DNA of 64,000 nucleotides. Origin: an uncultured Leptolyngbyaceae cyanobacterium (GTDB lineage Bacteria > Cyanobacteriota > Cyanobacteriia > Leptolyngbyales > Leptolyngbyaceae). The notes below the pieces were generated by a model. It ran no database searches, had not been told where the DNA came from, and was given only the letters and a program-made list of their open reading frames with translations. The stretch lies in assembly GCA_938023035.1 (NCBI GenBank), contig CALIDI010000024.1, positions 1-64,000 on the forward strand, read 5' to 3'. A program made the position numbers and the translations under genes. Positions 33,511 through 43,340 of the stretch are shown in pieces. Position 1 is the stretch's first letter. The number at the start of each line of letters is the position of its first letter.

Positions 33511-35970
33511 TTACCCCTGAGCAACCGAGAGGGCATGAGTCTTCTGCCGCCGGTCAAACAAAACGCGGGGTCTAAACAAAACTTGTAATAACAACCAGAG
33601 CGAATACCATTCGCTGGGCGCTCTCCGCCGTTTCCACTGTCCCGGACGGCAAAATAGCATTTCCACTAGCGATCGCTGCTGTTCTAGCGTCAACCCTTCA
33701 AATTGCACGCGCACCGTTGGGAATTCGCCATTCAGCCCCGTTGCCATGGCCAGACCACGGAGATGCAAACCCTCTTCCAAAATTTCTACATCAACGGGCA
33801 GCACCTCGCCCGGAGCTAAAACCGGAAACCCCCCTTGGGTCAAGACAACCTCAGCCCCCCCCTCTGATAGCATCGTGGTATTTCCCCAAAAGCCTGATTG
33901 AGTCCGTTGGGAGCAAGGCAAAAACGAGACCAGCCGCCGACTGGGTGGGCTAGCGACCAGCGGTTGACAACGACCGGGTTCACGCTCAGCTCGAAAAGAA
34001 ACCCCAGTTTCTGAGGAAAAAGAACACCCCTCTGTTCTAGCAGCGTTTATCTGGAGAGGGGGTTCCCCTTGTCTGATCGGAGCAGATAACCGCAATTGCA
34101 CGGTGCGTCGCAAATCAAGCCATTCATAGGGATCGGGCTTGGGGGCATCGATCAAAATCAGCAGGGCGATCGCAATCACTATCAAGTTGTAGGCACTCCA
34201 AAACCAGCCTAACCCCAGCCCGATTGCCGGTGTTGCGGCTTCAAGGTGGCGCTGCTCCCAGCCAGATAAGAGACATAGCCCCAGGTTACGCCAGAGGCTA
34301 ATGGCCGTCAGGATAAACAGAACAATCAGGGGAGCGGCTAAACCCCAATTAAAGCGGTAGCGATCGCTGACCGTACCCTTAGGGGTAACCTTAAACCCTT
34401 TCGCAAAGGGCTGAAACATCAGCTGTAAAACCGTCAGTGCCAGGGGAAACGCCAAAACCAGAGAGTAAATGTCAGACAACAATGCCGAACGCGAGCGGTG
34501 ATTGAGCCAGCTAAACACCGACAACTGCACAATGTAATAGGGCAAAAAGAAGAACACCAGTTCATCCAGCCCCGCCCGCAGCGGAATCACTCCCAAGAAA
34601 GAATAAGCCAAGGGCATGAGCAGATAGCCAACCCGCGAGAAACTGGTAAACCAATGCAGTAACCCCTCCAAATGGGCTAACCGTTGCAGAATGCTGAGAC
34701 CAGGAATAGTGAGGGGATTCGACTGGATAAAAAAAGCCTGAAGGGTACCCCGTGCCCAACGCAACCGTTGAGTGGCGTGGGCCGCCATGTTTTCTGCCGC
34801 CAAGCCAGCACTTAATTTCTCATCCAGGTAAACCAGCTTATACCCCTTTGCCGAAATCCGAATGCCGGTAAAGTAATCTTCGCTGAGGGAGTCTGTGACA
34901 AATCCACCCACCGCTTCTAAGGCCGTGCGTCGCACCACAAAAGACGTGCCCGAGCAAATAACACTACCCGCGCCATCTCGAATTGGCTGAATCTGCCGGT
35001 AGAAGACTTCTTCTTCGGGGGGGAGCACATCCTCAAGCCCCAGATTGCGGGCGATCGGATCGGCGTTGTAAAAGCTCTGGGGCGTTTGCACCAATGCCAC
35101 ACTAGCATCCTGGAAAAAGCCCACAGTGCGGGTCAAAAAGTTGCGCGTAGGAATAAAATCGGCATCAAAAACCACCACTAGCTCCCCTTCGGTAAGGCTA
35201 AGAGCATGGTTGAGATTGCCCGCCTTAGCAAAGCGGTTATCACCACGGGTAATGTAGTGACAGCCCAGCATCTTTGCCAGTTCCCGGACTTCAGAACGGC
35301 GCGTATCGTCGAGTAAGTAAATGCGCTTATGCTCGTACTCTAAAGCTTGGCAACCAATGACTGTGCGTCGCAGAATAAAGACGGGCTCGTCATAGGTGGG
35401 GATTAAAATATCAACAGTCGGCGTATAACGTCCCTCGATGACCGCGGTGGCATTGCAGTCCGCTTCCTGTCGTCGGTCGCGCATCCGCACCATTAGAAAG
35501 AGCTGAATTGTGCTGCTAGAGAGCATCAGCATTTCTAGAAAAAACAAGAGCAGGCTAAAGAGGCCATTTTTGGGATCAGACAGATTCAGGGTCGAGAGCG
35601 ATCGCCAGAGCAAGTACCGCAGCGTCAAAAACAACAAAATGCCCACCACCAGTACCCGTGACCAAGGGCGAGGAACGGGTGATAGGTGCATAACGAATCC
35701 GGCGACTGCCAATAACCCGACGGCTGGTAGCAGGAGAACATGGCCAGCCGCCATCGGTGCCGTCAGCCAAGAGGGCGGCTGACTTTGCAGCCAGTTGAGT
35801 TGCTGAAAGATAGTACTAATCGTGCCTTCTCCCACAAACCAGGCGATACTAATCGCCCCTGCAAGCAGAAAAATACCCAACATTACCAGGGTGGCAAGTT
35901 GGGGACGATACAGTCGTAGCTTACTGTGGCGCAATCGATAACTCATCTGCGAAACGGCCATCGGTTTCAC
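33511..35970 (-). CDS. Cellulose-synthase-like glycosyltransferase (BcsA-type, GT2)
   Basis: This 819-residue inner-membrane processive transferase has N-terminal membrane segments. The GT2 domain carries the D,D,D,QxxRW set: LLDDTRR, VVFDADFIP, LSEDYFTGI and QRLRWARG, with the substrate motif QTPQSFYN. Further membrane segments follow, and then a C-terminal region that could be PilZ-like (LRLSAPIR, VRVQFEGLTLEQQ). BcsA enzymes polymerise UDP-glucose into cellulose and are often activated by c-di-GMP. No BcsB/BcsC gene is adjacent, so the product could be cellulose or another beta-glucan. No canonical RxxxR is evident. Confidence 0.88.
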   Translation of the reverse strand: MKPMAVSQMSYRLRHSKLRLYRPQLATLVMLGIFLLAGAISIAWFVGEGTISTIFQQLNWLQSQPPSWLTAPMAAGHVLLLPAVGLLAVAGFVMHLSPVPRPWSRVLVVGILLFLTLRYLLWRSLSTLNLSDPKNGLFSLLLFFLEMLMLSSSTIQLFLMVRMRDRRQEADCNATAVIEGRYTPTVDILIPTYDEPVFILRRTVIGCQALEYEHKRIYLLDDTRRSEVRELAKMLGCHYITRGDNRFAKAGNLNHALSLTEGELVVVFDADFIPTRNFLTRTVGFFQDASVALVQTPQSFYNADPIARNLGLEDVLPPEEEVFYRQIQPIRDGAGSVICSGTSFVVRRTALEAVGGFVTDSLSEDYFTGIRISAKGYKLVYLDEKLSAGLAAENMAAHATQRLRWARGTLQAFFIQSNPLTIPGLSILQRLAHLEGLLHWFTSFSRVGYLLMPLAYSFLGVIPLRAGLDELVFFFLPYYIVQLSVFSWLNHRSRSALLSDIYSLVLAFPLALTVLQLMFQPFAKGFKVTPKGTVSDRYRFNWGLAAPLIVLFILTAISLWRNLGLCLLSGWEQRHLEAATPAIGLGLGWFWSAYNLIVIAIALLILIDAPKPDPYEWLDLRRTVQLRLSAPIRQGEPPLQINAARTEGCSFSSETGVSFRAEREPGRCQPLVASPPSRRLVSFLPCSQRTQSGFWGNTTMLSEGGAEVVLTQGGFPVLAPGEVLPVDVEILEEGLHLRGLAMATGLNGEFPTVRVQFEGLTLEQQRSLVEMLFCRPGQWKRRRAPSEWYSLWLLLQVLFRPRVLFDRRQKTHALSVAQG

Positions 35971-36313
35971 CCTCTACTGCTGCATAAGTTACGTTTCGCA
36001 ACCTAGTTTGGATGTTGCTACACATTGGTTCAGTTGGGGCAGTCATTCACGACGGTTTGATAGGAGAGGGCAACCACATCAACTTTCCGCCAGCCATTGC
36101 CTAAATTTCTAACAGGGCCAGGCTCATACTTAACAAGGCGTTACATTAAATAGTGTAGATTTTCTCTGAGATTCAGAAATCTACACTGGGACAGGTTTGC
36201 AACTGTATTAAAAAATTTCCCAAGCAGGGGTTATAGAAGGAAAGCGCGAAGAGGGGGAGTCTTGTGTTCTCTGTACCTCTGGGGGCAGGTTTCAGGTGAT
36301 AGAACCTTGTTGT
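35971..36313. other. Intergenic region, 343 bp
   Basis: It is upstream of the cellulose-synthase-like gene and downstream of the permease gene (both minus). It holds one strong hairpin (36152-36187) and otherwise AT-rich promoter-like DNA. No gene. Confidence 0.5.
36152..36187 (-). terminator. Hairpin downstream of the permease gene
   Basis: A perfect 11-bp inverted repeat AGTGTAGATTT / AAATCTACACT with a 14-nt loop, followed on the minus strand by ATTTAATG. It is likely a terminator for the permease gene, though the T-run is poor; it could be an operator instead. Confidence 0.5.
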
Positions 36314-37222
36314 CTAGTGAATTGTTTCGCTCGACTGTACCCGGGTTTTGGGGTTCACCAGGGCATTTAAGCCCTCACCCAGCATTGACAAGCCAACAAT
36401 CATCAGGGTCATGGCTAGGCCAGGAAAAAGCGTTGTCCACCAGATGCCGCCCGTTGATAACCCGTCTAGCGCCTGGCGCAGATCGGCCCCCCATTCGGGT
36501 ACCTCTTCGGGCAGCCCCAACCCCAAAAAGCCTAAGCCGCCCAAGGTGGCGATCGCATCGGCAGCATTGAGGCTCAAAATCACTGGCACACTCTGCACCA
36601 CATTGAGAAACAGGTAACGCGACAACACTTGCCAAGTCGAAGCGCCCATAGCCTGAGCCGCCTCAACATATAGTTCATTCTTAATGCTGGTGGTTTGATT
36701 ACGCACAATCCGAAAATACTGGGGCACATAGGAAATACTCAGGGCGATCGCCGCATTCACCACGCCCCGCCCCACAACAAAGGCTAGAGTAATGGAGAGC
36801 AACAGTCCTGGCAGGGTATAAATCGTATCCATCAAAAACAGCAAAGCCCGATCCAGCTTGCCGCCCAAGTAGCCACTCACCATTCCCAAAGGCACCCCAA
36901 TCACCAGACTCAGCAAGGTAGATAAAACCACTACCTTTAAGGCGACCTGGCTACCAAACAACGTGCGGGAGAAAACGTCATAGCCGAGGCGGGTAGTCCC
37001 AAACCAATGCTGCCAGGAAGGAGGCATATGGGGCGGATTGTTGAGAAACTCGGTTGGATCTTGCAGAACCCCCACCACTTGCAACACTGGCGATAGAAAG
37101 GCCAACGCAACAAATGCCAGCGTGATGACAAACCCAATCTGTGTCAGTTGCAGAGATAAGTCCCGATAGCGGGCCAATGACCAAAACCGGATGACAGATA
37201 AACGCAAAGGCATGGTAAACAC
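36314..37222 (-). CDS. ABC transporter permease, DppC/OppC type
   Basis: This 302-residue inner-membrane protein has an N-terminal OppC_N segment (LTQIGFVITLAFVALAFLSP) and five further membrane segments. The EAA loop is EAAQAMGASTWQVLSRYLF. GTTRLGYDVFSRTLFGSQVA is typical of the DppC branch, which imports dipeptides, oligopeptides or nickel. No partner permease, ATPase or binding protein is in the neighbourhood; cyanobacteria often scatter these genes. Confidence 0.92.
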   Translation of the reverse strand: MFTMPLRLSVIRFWSLARYRDLSLQLTQIGFVITLAFVALAFLSPVLQVVGVLQDPTEFLNNPPHMPPSWQHWFGTTRLGYDVFSRTLFGSQVALKVVVLSTLLSLVIGVPLGMVSGYLGGKLDRALLFLMDTIYTLPGLLLSITLAFVVGRGVVNAAIALSISYVPQYFRIVRNQTTSIKNELYVEAAQAMGASTWQVLSRYLFLNVVQSVPVILSLNAADAIATLGGLGFLGLGLPEEVPEWGADLRQALDGLSTGGIWWTTLFPGLAMTLMIVGLSMLGEGLNALVNPKTRVQSSETIH

Positions 37223-37693
37223 TGGTGGTTTGTAGCATGACTGGGGGTTGGGGCCGAGTCAATTCCATTTAGCTTATTACAAGTTGGGAGCGTTTGAGAT
37301 CAGCGCGCACTCAACTCTCCCAAAGCTGGGTATTAGCTCGCTTCTGGCACTTTGATGATAAGAAACTTGGGGTGACAAAATTCCGTCGCTGAAGTGTTAG
37401 CTGCATCGGCTCAACACCAGGTGCGGCGGCATTCATACTTTTGGCATTGCCGAACGAAGGGATGAGTTGCCTGCATCTCCTAATGCCCGTCAGAGCTGTT
37501 CTCTTCTCGCAAATGGGTGAAGGGGAACCGAATACAAAGGTTCTCTTCCTGCCTGAGAGAGGGCTTTAGGGGAAGGGTTACGAAATTGGGAGGCACGCTT
37601 CAAGCAGTATGGCATCCAAATCCAGATTCTGAGTGTTTAATTTGAAAGAGTCTTGGCTCCCTGGCGGCTGCGAGTGATTATGAGGTTTCTAGA
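37223..37693. other. Intergenic region with repeat-like block
   Basis: This 471-bp spacer lies between divergent genes. At about 37478-37580 a block reading AATGCCCGTCAGAGCTG, CTCTTCTCGCAAATGGGTGA, then CTGAGAGAGGGCTTTAGGGG resembles 41855-41940 (which has AATGCCCGTCAGGGCT) and the other palindromic repeats. No gene. Confidence 0.45.
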
Positions 37694-39541
37694 ATGCAGT
37701 GGTTTACTGGGCGATCGCCCTATTTTTTCCCAAAGCAGTTTGTTTCGGGATTGTTTTTAGCCACACTAATTCTGGCGTTGACCGGGCAATGGTTTATCCC
37801 CGCTTTGGGCCAAACTCGCTCTGTTGAGGAGCCAAATCATTGGGCCAGTGCCTGCATCACAGGGCTACAGGAATTTGGCATTGTTAATGGCTACCCCGAT
37901 GGCCGTTTTCGCCCCGATGCGCCTGTCACTCGGGCTGAGTTTGCGGTGATGGTGGATGCCTTTACCCAGGTATTGCCCCGTCAGCGACCCGGGGTAACCT
38001 TTACCAGCTTGCGCCCAGCCATTCAATTTCGGGATGTGCCGCGCACCCATTGGGCCTATCGCGCTGTACAAAATGCTTATCAGATGGGCTTTTTGAGTGG
38101 CTATCCGGGTAACCAGTTTCAACCGCAGCAGGCAATTTCGCGGGTGCAGGCCCTGGGAGCGATCGCTGGGGGGATGGGTTACCCAAATCGTCAGCCCGTT
38201 GACTCCTTACTCCAGTCTGCCTTCACAGATGCAAAGGCGATTCCAAGCTATGCCAGAGGGGCGATCGCGGCTGGGTTAGAAAACCGGCTGGTGGTGGCCT
38301 ATCCCAATCCACAGCAGCTCAACCCCAACCGGGCAGCCACCCGGGGCGAAATTGCTGCTTTCTTTTGTCAAATTTTGCTTCCCAATGTCATCCCTAACCA
38401 ATACATTGCCAGCCTTGCAACGGCTCCCCCTCAGAATCCAAATAGCTCCGGCGAAATTCGCGGGGTGTGGCTCACAAATATTGATAGCGAAGTGTTATTT
38501 GACCGGGATAGATTGTGCCAGGCGATCGCAGACTTAGCCCAGCTCGGTTTTAATAGCCTCTACCCCACCGTTTGGAATTGGGGCTATACCCTCTACCCCA
38601 GTCGCGTCGCCCGCAACGTCACCGGCTTTGACCGAGACCCCCGACCAGAGGCCAAAGGCCTACGGGGAAGAGACATACTGGCAGAAATGGTGAGCGCCGG
38701 GCACCAGCATCAGCAGGCGGTGATTCCCTGGTTTGAGTTTGGCTTTATGGCCCCCGCCGACTCAGAGTTAGCCCAACGCCGCCCCCAATGGCTGACCCAA
38801 CGACAAGATGGCACTACAGTTTGGATGGAGGGGATCTATCCCCGTGTCTGGCTTAACCCCTTCCATCCTGAAGTGCAGCAGTTTATTCAAGATTTAGTGC
38901 TGGAAATTGTTACCCGCTACGACGTGGATGGGATTCAACTAGATGATCACTTTGGTTTGCCCAATGACTTTGGCTACGACCCTTACACCTTAAATCTTTA
39001 CCAGCAAGAAAATCCGGGACAGCCCCGTCCGGCCCCAACTGACCCCAACTGGGTGCGTTGGCGTGCCAATAAGATCACCGGATTGATGCGTCAGCTATTT
39101 GCTGCGGTAAAAGCCCAGAAGCGCCAGGTGCTAGTGGCACTTTCCCCCAACCCCTATGAATTTGCCTACAATGCCCATCTGCAAGATTGGCTGACCTGGG
39201 AGCGGGAGGGCTTGATTGAAGAATTGATTGTGCAAATTTACCGGAGCGATCGCCAACGGTTTATCGAAGAATTGGCACAACCTTCTCTGCGAGATGCACT
39301 CACTCATATCCCCACTGCCGTTGGCATTCTCACTGGTTTAAAGGACCGGCCAGTACCCTTTCGCCAAGTGCAGGAACAGGTACAGTTGGTGCGCGATCGC
39401 GGCTACTCTGGGGTTTCTTTCTTTTTCTATGAAACCCTCTGGAACCTGACAAACGAACCAAAAGCTCAGCGCCGGGCGGCTCTGCAAGCTCTGTTTGCCA
39501 CTCCAACTCACCGCCCCACAATTCTGCCAGAAAAGGGATGA
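37694..39541 (+). CDS. SLH-domain glycoside hydrolase-like protein (GHL10)
   Basis: This 615-residue protein has a signal peptide (about 1-40). Two to three S-layer homology modules follow (HWASACITGLQEFGIVNGYP, HWAYRAVQNAYQMGFLSGYP, and a weaker third to about 225). The C-terminal TIM-barrel domain is of the GHL10/DUF187 type (EIRGVWLTNIDSEVLF, YDVDGIQLDDHFG, EELIVQIYRSDRQRF). SLH modules anchor proteins to peptidoglycan-linked polymers or the outer membrane. The enzymatic domain probably cleaves a cell-wall or envelope glycan. This fusion is known in cyanobacteria. Confidence 0.88.
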   Translation: MQWFTGRSPYFFPKQFVSGLFLATLILALTGQWFIPALGQTRSVEEPNHWASACITGLQEFGIVNGYPDGRFRPDAPVTRAEFAVMVDAFTQVLPRQRPGVTFTSLRPAIQFRDVPRTHWAYRAVQNAYQMGFLSGYPGNQFQPQQAISRVQALGAIAGGMGYPNRQPVDSLLQSAFTDAKAIPSYARGAIAAGLENRLVVAYPNPQQLNPNRAATRGEIAAFFCQILLPNVIPNQYIASLATAPPQNPNSSGEIRGVWLTNIDSEVLFDRDRLCQAIADLAQLGFNSLYPTVWNWGYTLYPSRVARNVTGFDRDPRPEAKGLRGRDILAEMVSAGHQHQQAVIPWFEFGFMAPADSELAQRRPQWLTQRQDGTTVWMEGIYPRVWLNPFHPEVQQFIQDLVLEIVTRYDVDGIQLDDHFGLPNDFGYDPYTLNLYQQENPGQPRPAPTDPNWVRWRANKITGLMRQLFAAVKAQKRQVLVALSPNPYEFAYNAHLQDWLTWEREGLIEELIVQIYRSDRQRFIEELAQPSLRDALTHIPTAVGILTGLKDRPVPFRQVQEQVQLVRDRGYSGVSFFFYETLWNLTNEPKAQRRAALQALFATPTHRPTILPEKG

Positions 39542-39778
39542 AGCAGCTCACAGGCTAGTCAAGGTATGCCAGATTTTCAGTGACGCCTCAGCCTGCCTAC
39601 CTTGTGGGACACAATCGACACCCTAAATGCTCTCCCAAGCTTAGGAGAGGGGCTTCGATCTGACTCCCCTGCCCCCCTCAAGGGAAAAGGGGCATAGCTT
39701 TGGCAGGCAGGCAAGCAAGGGGGGTGTGAGAATAGCTGAGGCGAATCCAGAAATTTCTGCAATTTCTGCCTTGCTGTA
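39542..39778. other. Intergenic repeat-bearing region
   Basis: Between convergent genes, a block at about 39620-39722 holds nested inverted repeats (GCTCTCCCAAGCTTAGGAGA and CCCCTCAAGGGAAAAGGGG). It belongs to the same broad family as 28995-29098. Confidence 0.45.
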
Positions 39779-41710
39779 CTAGGTCTTTTCGATGGCACTG
39801 CTTATATTGCTTGGCTCATCACCTGGCTCAGCCGCTGCGCCGGTCGTTAAGGCATCGAGCCGGTTAGCAATGCCTTGACCGTGGCTTGATATACAGATTT
39901 GTTGAGGCATCCCAATTTGGATTTGGCATTCATCAAAGGCAATTTTGACGCGACGGCGCAACTCCCTGGCCACCTTCCACTGTTGCAGGGGGATGGTCTT
40001 AATCCAGACCCGGATCAGCAAACCGTGGTGGTGAATGCCATCTACCCCTAAAACGTCTGGCTGTTCCAAAATTAGAGGTCGCCATTTGGGGTCGCGGTAG
40101 AGATTGGCAGTCAGGTCGTGCAAGACTTTGAGGGCCTTGTCCACATCGGTGGCATAGGCAACTTCGACGGCAAAGTCAATTCGCGACCAATTGCGCGTTA
40201 GGTTTTCTACCTGAGTAATCTGGCTATTGGGGATTGTAATCAGGCGTCCTTCGGCATTCCGAAGCTGCGTAATGCGAAGATTGATGGTTTCAACGGCTCC
40301 AGCCGCTCCGGCAATTTGCACGACATCCCCCACGGCGTACTGGTCTTCCAGCAAAATCAAAAATCCATTCACCAAATCCTTAACGAGACTCTGGGCAGCA
40401 AAAGAAACCGCTAATGCAAAAATTGCCCCGATCGCCAATACCGACCCAGTCGATACACCCAGACTTTGTAGCACCCATAATGTGGCAAAGAGGTAGATCA
40501 AAGAAGCCTTAAGCCATTTGACGGCGCTTGTCACTGTTGAAATACGGCGATCGCGGTGGTTATCTGCCTGGGCAATCACCATTGTTGCCAAAAATTCGCC
40601 CTGTCGCCAGGCGGTTGTAAATCGGTCAATTAATAAATTGGCTACTCGGTCAATCAACCCTGCTAAAAACCAGGCCACCAAAATCAGAATCGGCGCATTG
40701 GTGAGATAGGAGTATCGCCGAGTCCAGGGGAAGAGGCGCAGTATTCCCCCAATCCCCAATAGCCAGACAAGGGCCATAAAGGAGTAAAAAAACCAGCGAA
40801 AGATCCCTACTAATTGCAAGCGTAACCTTAAGACAAATTGTTGCTTAGCCAAGGTTTCTGGAAGGCGGGGCCATTCCGTATTGTCAGCAGCCTCTGCAAC
40901 GGCGGTCGCGGTCTGAATTTGCTCGGCGATCGCCGTTTGTTGACGGTCTAAAATCTGCTTACGCCAGCTCAAAAACTTTAGTAGCCCCAGCATCAACAAG
41001 GTTATCAGCCCAATTCGCAACCCAATCCAGAGAGCCTCCTGTACCTGTTGCTTGAGCGCATCGGGTTGGCGCATGGCCAAGGCCTGACGAAATTCACGCT
41101 CTAAAATCGTCTGCCAGCGATCAGCCACCTCCTGCTTCGTGGCGTAGTGATAGCGAGCATCTGCATCCGTCACAGTAATAATCGTTTCCGGTTGAGATAA
41201 ATAGGCATCCATGACCAATAGCACCGGTTGCTCATTGATCATTTCCCGCGTCACTTTTACGGTCTCTGGGTCGAGCAAGGTGGAATAGGGACGTTGATTG
41301 GCTGGTTCCCGGTTTGGATCCACCGCAATCAGCCGTTGCAAATTGGCTTCAATATCCCGTGCTCTGACCTCAACGGGCACCAACGTATCTGGGTTCTCGC
41401 GATTGAGCACTGTCGGAGCGGCGATTTTGAAGATAGGGGAGCCATTAAAGTAGATTGGCGTTACTTCGATCTGGCCAATGCGCTCAACCCCAGAAGGTGG
41501 ACTTTGTGTTCCTGGATTCGCTGGCAAAGAGAACTGGGCGATCGCTGGAGCATTTCCCAATAGCAGCGTCAAGCAGAAACCCGCAAGGAAACCCCCTAAC
41601 TCTATCAACGCTGGATCTATCACCCGCTGGCAACTTCGCAACCAATCTCTGGATATCAGGACAGGGCGATCGGAAGCAAATTTGAATCGGTTGCAAATCA
41701 GCCGTTTCAT
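39779..41710 (-). CDS. MscS-family mechanosensitive channel
   Basis: 643 residues from ATG 41710; ATG 41764 would add 18. A signal/membrane segment around LAGFCLTLLLGNAPAIA is followed by a periplasmic domain of about 200 residues, then five membrane helices. The MscS core is pore helix GAIFALAVSFAAQSLVKDLV, beta domain LEDQYAVGDVVQIAG, and a C-terminal alpha/beta domain (VWIKTIPLQQWKVARELRRR). It is predicted to release osmolytes on hypo-osmotic shock. The N-terminal extension with a periplasmic domain resembles cyanobacterial and plant MSL-type relatives. Confidence 0.88.
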   Translation of the reverse strand: MKRLICNRFKFASDRPVLISRDWLRSCQRVIDPALIELGGFLAGFCLTLLLGNAPAIAQFSLPANPGTQSPPSGVERIGQIEVTPIYFNGSPIFKIAAPTVLNRENPDTLVPVEVRARDIEANLQRLIAVDPNREPANQRPYSTLLDPETVKVTREMINEQPVLLVMDAYLSQPETIITVTDADARYHYATKQEVADRWQTILEREFRQALAMRQPDALKQQVQEALWIGLRIGLITLLMLGLLKFLSWRKQILDRQQTAIAEQIQTATAVAEAADNTEWPRLPETLAKQQFVLRLRLQLVGIFRWFFYSFMALVWLLGIGGILRLFPWTRRYSYLTNAPILILVAWFLAGLIDRVANLLIDRFTTAWRQGEFLATMVIAQADNHRDRRISTVTSAVKWLKASLIYLFATLWVLQSLGVSTGSVLAIGAIFALAVSFAAQSLVKDLVNGFLILLEDQYAVGDVVQIAGAAGAVETINLRITQLRNAEGRLITIPNSQITQVENLTRNWSRIDFAVEVAYATDVDKALKVLHDLTANLYRDPKWRPLILEQPDVLGVDGIHHHGLLIRVWIKTIPLQQWKVARELRRRVKIAFDECQIQIGMPQQICISSHGQGIANRLDALTTGAAAEPGDEPSNISSAIEKT

Positions 41711-41764
41711 AGACAAAGCAAACGTGTAACGTTGTTCCCTTGCACCATAACATCTGACCACCAC

Positions 41765-42402
41765 CTCCTAGCGACCCTCAACCAACACCCAAGGAGAAAC
41801 AACTCCCGGCGTTGCTTCACCAAGGGATGAATGGCCCTCCTCCCCTTTATTGAATGCCCGTCAGGGCTATACCCAGCTCTCATAGGGAGAACGGTGCTAG
41901 CGATTCAGTTCCCTCCCTACTTGGAAGAAGGCCAGAATGAGAGTGCATAGGGTGATTCAGATTCAGTACCGTCAATAACGGGCGGAGTCAGCCTGCATTC
42001 GCGCAGGTGCAAAGCCAGCTTAATCTAGGGGGAAGGCATTGCTGATATCTTCCATCTGACAAAAGCAGCAGAAACGTTAACAGTGCAGCTTGAAGCACCC
42101 CAGAGGGCAAGCTAACTCTCCGTTTACCCCTCGAATTTGAAAGCGGCTGGCCCAATTTTGCAAGATTCTACGAAGACAACAGTATCGACCCGACTCTTCC
42201 AGACAGGCCATTACGAGGTCGTCATTGTCTCCATTGCTGAGCAGCCCTTTGATTTCACCCCGACGCCGAGGGTAGAACCGGCCAACCTCTAGGCAGAGAC
42301 TCTGATTACCCCCTGATCTGATTAGCCAACTCAGGGGATGAACGAGGGCACCACCAGAGCGATAAGATAGAGCTTGGTGATTTAACCTTGGGGCGCAGAT
42401 AA
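41765..42402. other. Long intergenic region before cysE
   Basis: This 638-bp region between divergent genes contains a repeat-like block at about 41830-41945 (AATGCCCGTCAGGGCT, CTCTCATAGGGAGA, CCCTACTTGGAAGAAGG). The part 42077-42400 has a short open frame on the minus strand with nothing recognisable. I do not support a gene here. Confidence 0.45.
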
Positions 42403-43188
42403 GTGCTATCAACATTTAAGGCTGACTTTCAGATTGTCTTTGAACGGGATCCGGCGGCCCGCAATTGGGTGGAAGTGTTGCTCTGCTACCCAGGTCTGCA
42501 TGCGCTCTGGCTGCATCGCTTTGCCCACTGGCTTTATGTGCTGGGTTTGCCGCTCATTCCTCGGTTGATTTCTCATCTCTCGCGACTACTCACTGGGATT
42601 GAGATTCACCCCGGTGCTCAAATTGGTGAAGGGGTGTTTATTGACCATGGGATGGGTGTGGTGATTGGGGAAACCGCCGTTGTTGGTAGCTATAGCCTGA
42701 TTTATCAAGGCGTTACCCTGGGGGGTACGGGGAAGGAAAGCGGTAAGCGCCACCCCACCCTGGGAGAGAATGTGGTGGTAGGTGCGGGAGCTAAAGTCTT
42801 AGGCAATCTGCTGATTGGCAATAATGTGCGGATTGGGGCTGGCTCTGTTGTGTTGCGTGATGTCCCTTCTGATTGCACGGTAGTTGGTGTGCCGGGTCGG
42901 ATTGTCTACCGCTCGGGTGAGCGGGTCGAACCGCTGGAGCATGGTCGTTTGCCTGATTCAGAGGCGCAAGTGATTCGGGCACTGGTCGATCGCATTGAGC
43001 AGTTAGAGCAACAGATGCAACAGTTGAAAGCCCAGCCTGCCCCGATGGAGCGTCGCGTGATGGCAGCGGCAGGCTTGTCGACCTCCAGCAGGGTTGACGG
43101 CTCTGAATCCCTCTTGCCTCAGAGCCATCGTCATTGCGATCTCAATAACAAGATTATCGAAGAATTTCTCGATGGCTCTGGTATTTAA
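42403..43188 (+). CDS. cysE: Serine O-acetyltransferase CysE
   Basis: 261 residues from GTG 42403 ([20 protein letters not shown]). The left-handed beta-helix of hexapeptide repeats has [19 protein letters not shown], the catalytic-region [25 protein letters not shown] and [21 protein letters not shown]. It acetylates serine with acetyl-CoA, the first step of cysteine synthesis. A C-terminal tail of about 80 residues with a Gln-rich coiled stretch ([13 protein letters not shown]) extends beyond the core. Confidence 0.95.
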   Translation: MLSTFKADFQIVFERDPAARNWVEVLLCYPGLHALWLHRFAHWLYVLGLPLIPRLISHLSRLLTGIEIHPGAQIGEGVFIDHGMGVVIGETAVVGSYSLIYQGVTLGGTGKESGKRHPTLGENVVVGAGAKVLGNLLIGNNVRIGAGSVVLRDVPSDCTVVGVPGRIVYRSGERVEPLEHGRLPDSEAQVIRALVDRIEQLEQQMQQLKAQPAPMERRVMAAAGLSTSSRVDGSESLLPQSHRHCDLNNKIIEEFLDGSGI

Positions 43189-43340
43189 TCTTTTTCTTTA
43201 TTGATAGCTATAGCCATCTGATTGAGGCCGGTCTTCTCCCTTATGGGCTTGGCCAGATGGCGATCGCATCGGTTCAGGGTGAAGTGCCAACAATGGCGCA
43301 CTGCCCACTTTATAAGTAGGTAAGTAGGCCTGGATTTCAC

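Noticed and set aside
42077-42415. 112-codon minus frame upstream of cysE
   Set aside because: It overlaps the cysE start, has no family similarity and no ribosome site.
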